Assembly (NCBI GenBank): GCA_016295275.1
Contig: JAEDLN010000101.1
Coordinates: forward strand, 1-8,451
Source of the DNA: Kiritimatiellia bacterium
GTDB taxonomy: Bacteria > Verrucomicrobiota > Kiritimatiellia > RFP12 > UBA3636
Direction of reading: 5' to 3'
DNA: 8,451 nt
Below the pieces are notes generated by a model, which saw only the letters and a list, made by a program, of their open reading frames with translations, was not told the origin of the DNA and searched no databases. A program made the position numbers and the translations under genes. Below are positions 6,476 through 8,451 of the stretch, one piece after another. The stretch's first letter is position 1. The number at the start of each line of letters is the position of its first letter.

Positions 6476-7261
6476 TTAGATGAGGTGGCGTTCGGCGAGG
6501 CGGTCAATGAGTTGCTTGACCTGCTCGGGGGCTTCTCCCTGGAGCGTTTCGCGATTGGACTTGACGGGCGGCGCGAAAACCTTCGTCACGCGGGTCGGTG
6601 AACCCTGAAGACCGATCAAGGCGGAATCGGGGTTGAGTTCTGCAACGCCCCACATGGGAATTTCGGCTTTTTTCGCCTTCATCTTCAGGCGAAGATTTGC
6701 GAGGCGGAGTTCGCCGGCTTCCTTGACGACGGTAAGGGCGCAAGGACGTTGGATTTCCCATTCTTCGTAACCGTCCTCCGTCGTGCGGACGACCTTGAAG
6801 GTGTTGTCGTCGACGACCTCGATGGATTTGGCGTACGTCAAAACAGGGAGATCGAGGTTATTGGCAATGCCGGGGCCTACCTGGGCGGTATCGCCGTCGG
6901 TAGCCTGTTTGCCGAAGAGGACGAGATCGACGGGACCGAGTTTGCGGATGGCGAGGGAAATCGTGTATCCGGTGGCCCATGTATCGGCGCCGCCGAATTC
7001 GCGTCCGGAAATCAGAACGCCGTTGTCCGCACCGACTGCGATTGCGTCGCGAATCACTTGTTCGGCCTGAGGCGGACCCATGGTGACGACAGTAACCTCG
7101 GCGCCATATTGATCCTTCAGCTTCAGCGCCATTTCGAGCGCATTTTCATCAAAGGGATTCATGATGGCGGGAACACCTGCCCGGTTCAGACGGTTCGTGG
7201 CACGATCAATCGTGACCTTGTCCGAATCTGGGACTTGCTTGATGCAGACGACGATTTTCAT
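6476..7261 (-). CDS. etfB: Electron transfer flavoprotein, beta subunit
   Basis: The 261-residue beta subunit is the partner of EtfA and first gene of the pair. It begins MKIVVCIKQVPDSDKVTID, the standard EtfB N-terminus. NPFDENALE (35-43), VTVVTMGPPQAE (56-67), GADTWAT (91-97) and ATDGDTAQVGP (120-130) form the nucleotide site, which holds AMP in mitochondrial-type ETF and a second FAD in electron-bifurcating ETF. A lysine-rich recognition loop with KMKAKKAE (193-200) is the segment that docks on acyl-CoA dehydrogenases. The DGDTAQVGP and NPFDENALE forms are closer to Clostridium-type NADH-linked EtfB than to the mitochondrial type, so bifurcation is possible but unproven. No Shine-Dalgarno precedes the ATG. 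No dehydrogenase or quinone oxidoreductase gene is in the window. Confidence 0.96.
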   Translation of the reverse strand: MKIVVCIKQVPDSDKVTIDRATNRLNRAGVPAIMNPFDENALEMALKLKDQYGAEVTVVTMGPPQAEQVIRDAIAVGADNGVLISGREFGGADTWATGYTISLAIRKLGPVDLVLFGKQATDGDTAQVGPGIANNLDLPVLTYAKSIEVVDDNTFKVVRTTEDGYEEWEIQRPCALTVVKEAGELRLANLRLKMKAKKAEIPMWGVAELNPDSALIGLQGSPTRVTKVFAPPVKSNRETLQGEAPEQVKQLIDRLAERHLI

Positions 7262-7293
7262 GGTTTTGGTAGATTGGATTCAAAAGACGAGGA

Positions 7294-7322
7294 ATGCTAG
7301 CAATTTTTGCCTGTTTCCGCAA
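7294..7322 (-). promoter_or_regulatory. Candidate extended -10 promoter of etfBA
   Basis: On the minus strand TAGCAT (7299-7294, 4 of 6) is preceded by TGC, again a TGn extension as at the other minus-strand promoter. TTGCGG (7322-7317) lies 17 bases upstream. The predicted start near 7287 would leave a short leader of about 26 bases before etfB. The interval also holds the small palindromes GCAATTTTTGC and GCTAGC, which could be operator sequence. The match is modest. Confidence 0.35.
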
Positions 7323-7530
7323 TACAGCCCGTTTTGGAATGGAATGAGAGGAAGTGGCAAATCCTGATTGGCGGAGACGCGTTCCTGGCGATTGCACTGC
7401 GATATTCTTCAAGCACCTTGTGCGCAAAACGCTTCGGTGTATTGTCGCTGATTGATTCTCTGAGTCATATTCGACTTCTTTCCATATTTATTAGGGAATT
7501 GTCATCCTAGCACAGGACGGGGCGTACCAA

Positions 7531-7548
7531 AATCCTGTGAATCCTGTC
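7531..7548. repeat. 9-bp tandem repeat AATCCTGTG/AATCCTGTC
   Basis: Two back-to-back 9-mers, AATCCTGTG and AATCCTGTC, differ in the last base. They lie next to a GC-rich stretch (about 7555-7620) with CCGCGG and a run like CCCTCGCCCC. Motifs with ATCCTGT repeats are, to my recollection, common in intergenic repeats of several environmental phyla. That association is from memory and is not shown by this window. Confidence 0.5.
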
Positions 7549-7769
7549 TATAAACCTCTGCGCTCCTGCGCCGCGGGGAGGTGGCGTCACGGCCCTCGCC
7601 CCGTTGAAGGAGAAGGTGCTCATCGTAGTAGTACCAACGGAGATGACCAACTGTATCAATGAGAGCTGTATCCAGTAAGTTCAGCCCTTTTCTATGGTAG
7701 AAAGTATCGCCAAACAATCCCTACTATGTAACTGCTACTCTATCAATAAGCTCTGACCCTTACAAAAAA

Positions 7770-7788
7770 TGTCAATTCATGATTGGCA
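7770..7788. promoter_or_regulatory. Inverted repeat, candidate operator upstream of the cas3 promoter
   Basis: TGTCAAT (7770-7776) faces ATTGGCA (7782-7788) around a 5-base centre TCATG, with 6 of 7 arm positions complementary. A second, overlapping palindrome is TGATT (7780-7784) with AATCA (7789-7793). The site ends about 23 bases before the candidate -35 at 7812, a usual place for a regulator. The bound protein is unknown. Confidence 0.4.
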
Positions 7789-7811
7789 AATCATAAAAAT
7801 CTAAAAAATGG

Positions 7812-7840
7812 TTGACTCTTATTTTCGTTTCTGGTAAAAA
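7812..7840 (+). promoter_or_regulatory. Candidate cas3 promoter P1
   Basis: TTGACT (7812-7817, 5 of 6 to the sigma-70 -35) is followed after 17 bases by TAAAAA (7835-7840, 4 of 6), with TGG directly before it as an extended -10. The predicted start is near 7847, giving a leader of about 100 bases before the cas3 ATG. A competing candidate lies just downstream. Confidence 0.45.
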
Positions 7841-7841
7841 T

Positions 7842-7869
7842 TTCTCAAGTCGAATCGAGGGTGTATAAT
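7842..7869 (+). promoter_or_regulatory. Candidate cas3 promoter P2 with perfect TATAAT
   Basis: A perfect TATAAT (7864-7869) is preceded 16 bases upstream by TTCTCA (7842-7847, 4 of 6). The predicted start is near 7876, with a leader of about 70 bases. It overlaps the end of P1, so the two may be alternative promoters, or only one may be real. Confidence 0.45.
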
Positions 7870-7927
7870 CGATTTCACCATATCCGTATTGTCGTTTTCC
7901 TCGCATTTGTGCTACCCTCTTTTCGAC
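7849..7927. repeat. Long-range inverted repeat in the cas3 leader
   Basis: GTCGAATCGAGGG (7849-7861) and CCCTCTTTTCGAC (7915-7927) are complementary at 11 of 13 positions, with 53 bases between them. The left arm sits inside the P2 spacer and the right arm ends 19 bases before the cas3 ATG. In a P1 transcript the arms could fold into one stem. A P2 transcript would lack the left arm. The pairing could also be a two-site DNA element, or chance. Confidence 0.3.
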
Positions 7928-7946
7928 TCGATCGCAGAGACTGGCA

Positions 7947-8451
7947 ATGGATCAAATATACGCACACAGCCGCCCTGATACCGGCAGGGAAGGGTGGCAA
8001 ACATTGGAGGCACACAGCCAACAGGTCGCTAAATTGGCGGCGAAATTCGCTGCGCCGTTCAATTCTTCCAATTGGGCAGAGATAGCCGGTCTGTTCCATG
8101 ATGCCGGTAAAGCGCGCAAGTCATTTCAAGCATATCTGGCCTATGCAAATAATATGGATGATATCGCGTATGATTCATCCGATCATTCGCATTCAGGCGC
8201 GGGTGCGTGTTGGGCCAATGAACATTGGAGGGGTATTGGGCGCCTCCTCGCGTACTGCATTGCGGGACATCACGCCGGACTGCCCGACTGGGAGCTTGGC
8301 GAGACGCCTAATGGCGCACTGCGCGTACGGCTGGTCGAAGATGCGGAGGTGTTACGCGAATCATCCGTGCAGGCTTGGATCGACCATTGTCAGAATAATC
8401 TTCCGCAGCTTTCTCCGCCGTTCAAGTTCGGAAAAGGTTCTGCCGCGTTCT
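7947..8451 (+). CDS. cas3: CRISPR-associated helicase/nuclease Cas3, N-terminal HD domain (partial)
   Basis: The first 168 residues of Cas3, the nuclease-helicase recruited by Cascade in type I CRISPR-Cas to degrade target DNA, run off the window end. All HD-nuclease landmarks are present: YAHS (H7), E-A-H-S (H23), LFHDAGKA (H51, D52, K55), DHSHSGAGA (D79, H80), and GHHAGLPD (H108, H109). The DExD helicase part would lie beyond the window. The wording of the N-terminus and the GHHAGLPD block recall type I-C Cas3, but the subtype is a tentative inference. The ATG at 7947 is the first standard start after an in-frame TAA at 7866. It has only a weak AGAG-like ribosome site. Codon use differs from the minus-strand genes (four TCA and one TTA in 168 codons). 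A separate HD-only Cas3'' protein cannot be excluded. Confidence 0.9.
   Translation, partial: MDQIYAHSRPDTGREGWQTLEAHSQQVAKLAAKFAAPFNSSNWAEIAGLFHDAGKARKSFQAYLAYANNMDDIAYDSSDHSHSGAGACWANEHWRGIGRLLAYCIAGHHAGLPDWELGETPNGALRVRLVEDAEVLRESSVQAWIDHCQNNLPQLSPPFKFGKGSAAF

Larger units (their letters stand above)
7262..7946. other. Intergenic region between divergent etfBA and cas3, no gene seen
   Basis: No credible coding sequence is present in this 685-bp gap. Short frames of up to 73 codons cross it on both strands, but they lack ribosome sites and recognisable motifs. One of 71 codons on the minus strand (7717-7502) simply reads through the repeat-derived middle part. Three zones can be told apart. 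A normal-composition zone next to etfB carries its candidate promoter. A zone at about 7505-7625 looks repeat-derived, with a 9-bp tandem repeat and GC-rich segments. An AT-rich zone at about 7720-7880 holds the operator and promoter candidates for cas3. An imperfect direct repeat (11 of 13) joins 7651-7663 and 7738-7750. Confidence 0.7.

Noticed and set aside
5318..6601. A 427-codon plus-strand open frame opposite etfA
   Set aside because: It has the same cause: codon-aligned antisense of a gene lacking TTA/CTA/TCA. EtfA on the minus strand is canonical throughout.
7502..7717. A 71-codon minus-strand small protein
   Set aside because: Its C-terminal half is translation of the repeat-derived segment. 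It has no ribosome site and no family resemblance.
7861..8085. A 74-codon plus-strand leader protein overlapping cas3
   Set aside because: It runs out of frame into conserved HD-domain codons of cas3, has no ribosome site and shows no motif.

Overview
The window reads as chromosomal DNA from a GC-rich bacterium, with seven complete housekeeping-type genes on the minus strand (about 297-7261) followed by an intergenic stretch and the 5' end of a CRISPR-associated cas3 gene on the plus strand. Shine-Dalgarno sequences are visible in front of only two genes, recD2 and the thioesterase. The minus-strand genes almost never use the codons TTA, CTA and TCA. Small palindromic and tandem intergenic repeats flank the block. 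Together these would suit a Gram-negative lineage of the Verrucomicrobiota/Kiritimatiellota (PVC) kind, but this is a guess: there is no rRNA or lineage marker here.

Region 1 (1-296) holds no credible gene. It carries GC-rich, REP-like repeats: two copies of a 42-bp unit with a palindromic head, and three exact copies of a 13-mer. Region 2 (297-4743) is a compact four-gene minus-strand operon. A TGn-TATACT promoter at about 4715-4743 precedes an RluA-family pseudouridine synthase with an S4 domain, a YbaK-family Cys-tRNA(Pro) deacylase, the helicase RecD2 and an acyl-ACP thioesterase. Gaps are 10 bp, an ATGA overlap, and 15 bp. Region 3 (4784-5422) is ruvC, whose start is problematic: a strong hairpin-plus-T-tract terminator lies just where the gene should begin. 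The best start ATG (5288) is one base out of frame with the conserved protein. Region 4 (5447-7261) is etfB-etfA, an electron transfer flavoprotein most like the NADH-linked Clostridium-type proteins. It ends at that terminator and no dehydrogenase partner lies in the window.

Region 5 (7262-7946) is a divergent intergenic stretch. It contains a probable etfB promoter, a repeat-derived segment, and an AT-rich segment with a palindromic operator candidate and two overlapping promoter candidates for the plus-strand gene. Region 6 (7947-8451, truncated by the window end) encodes the HD-nuclease N-terminus of Cas3. Its codon use differs sharply from the other genes, which suggests a separately acquired CRISPR-Cas type I module extending beyond the window.

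I see no wholly new system. The most worthwhile leads are the ruvC start/terminator conflict, the cas3 promoter region with its inverted repeats, and the codon-use break at the cas boundary.
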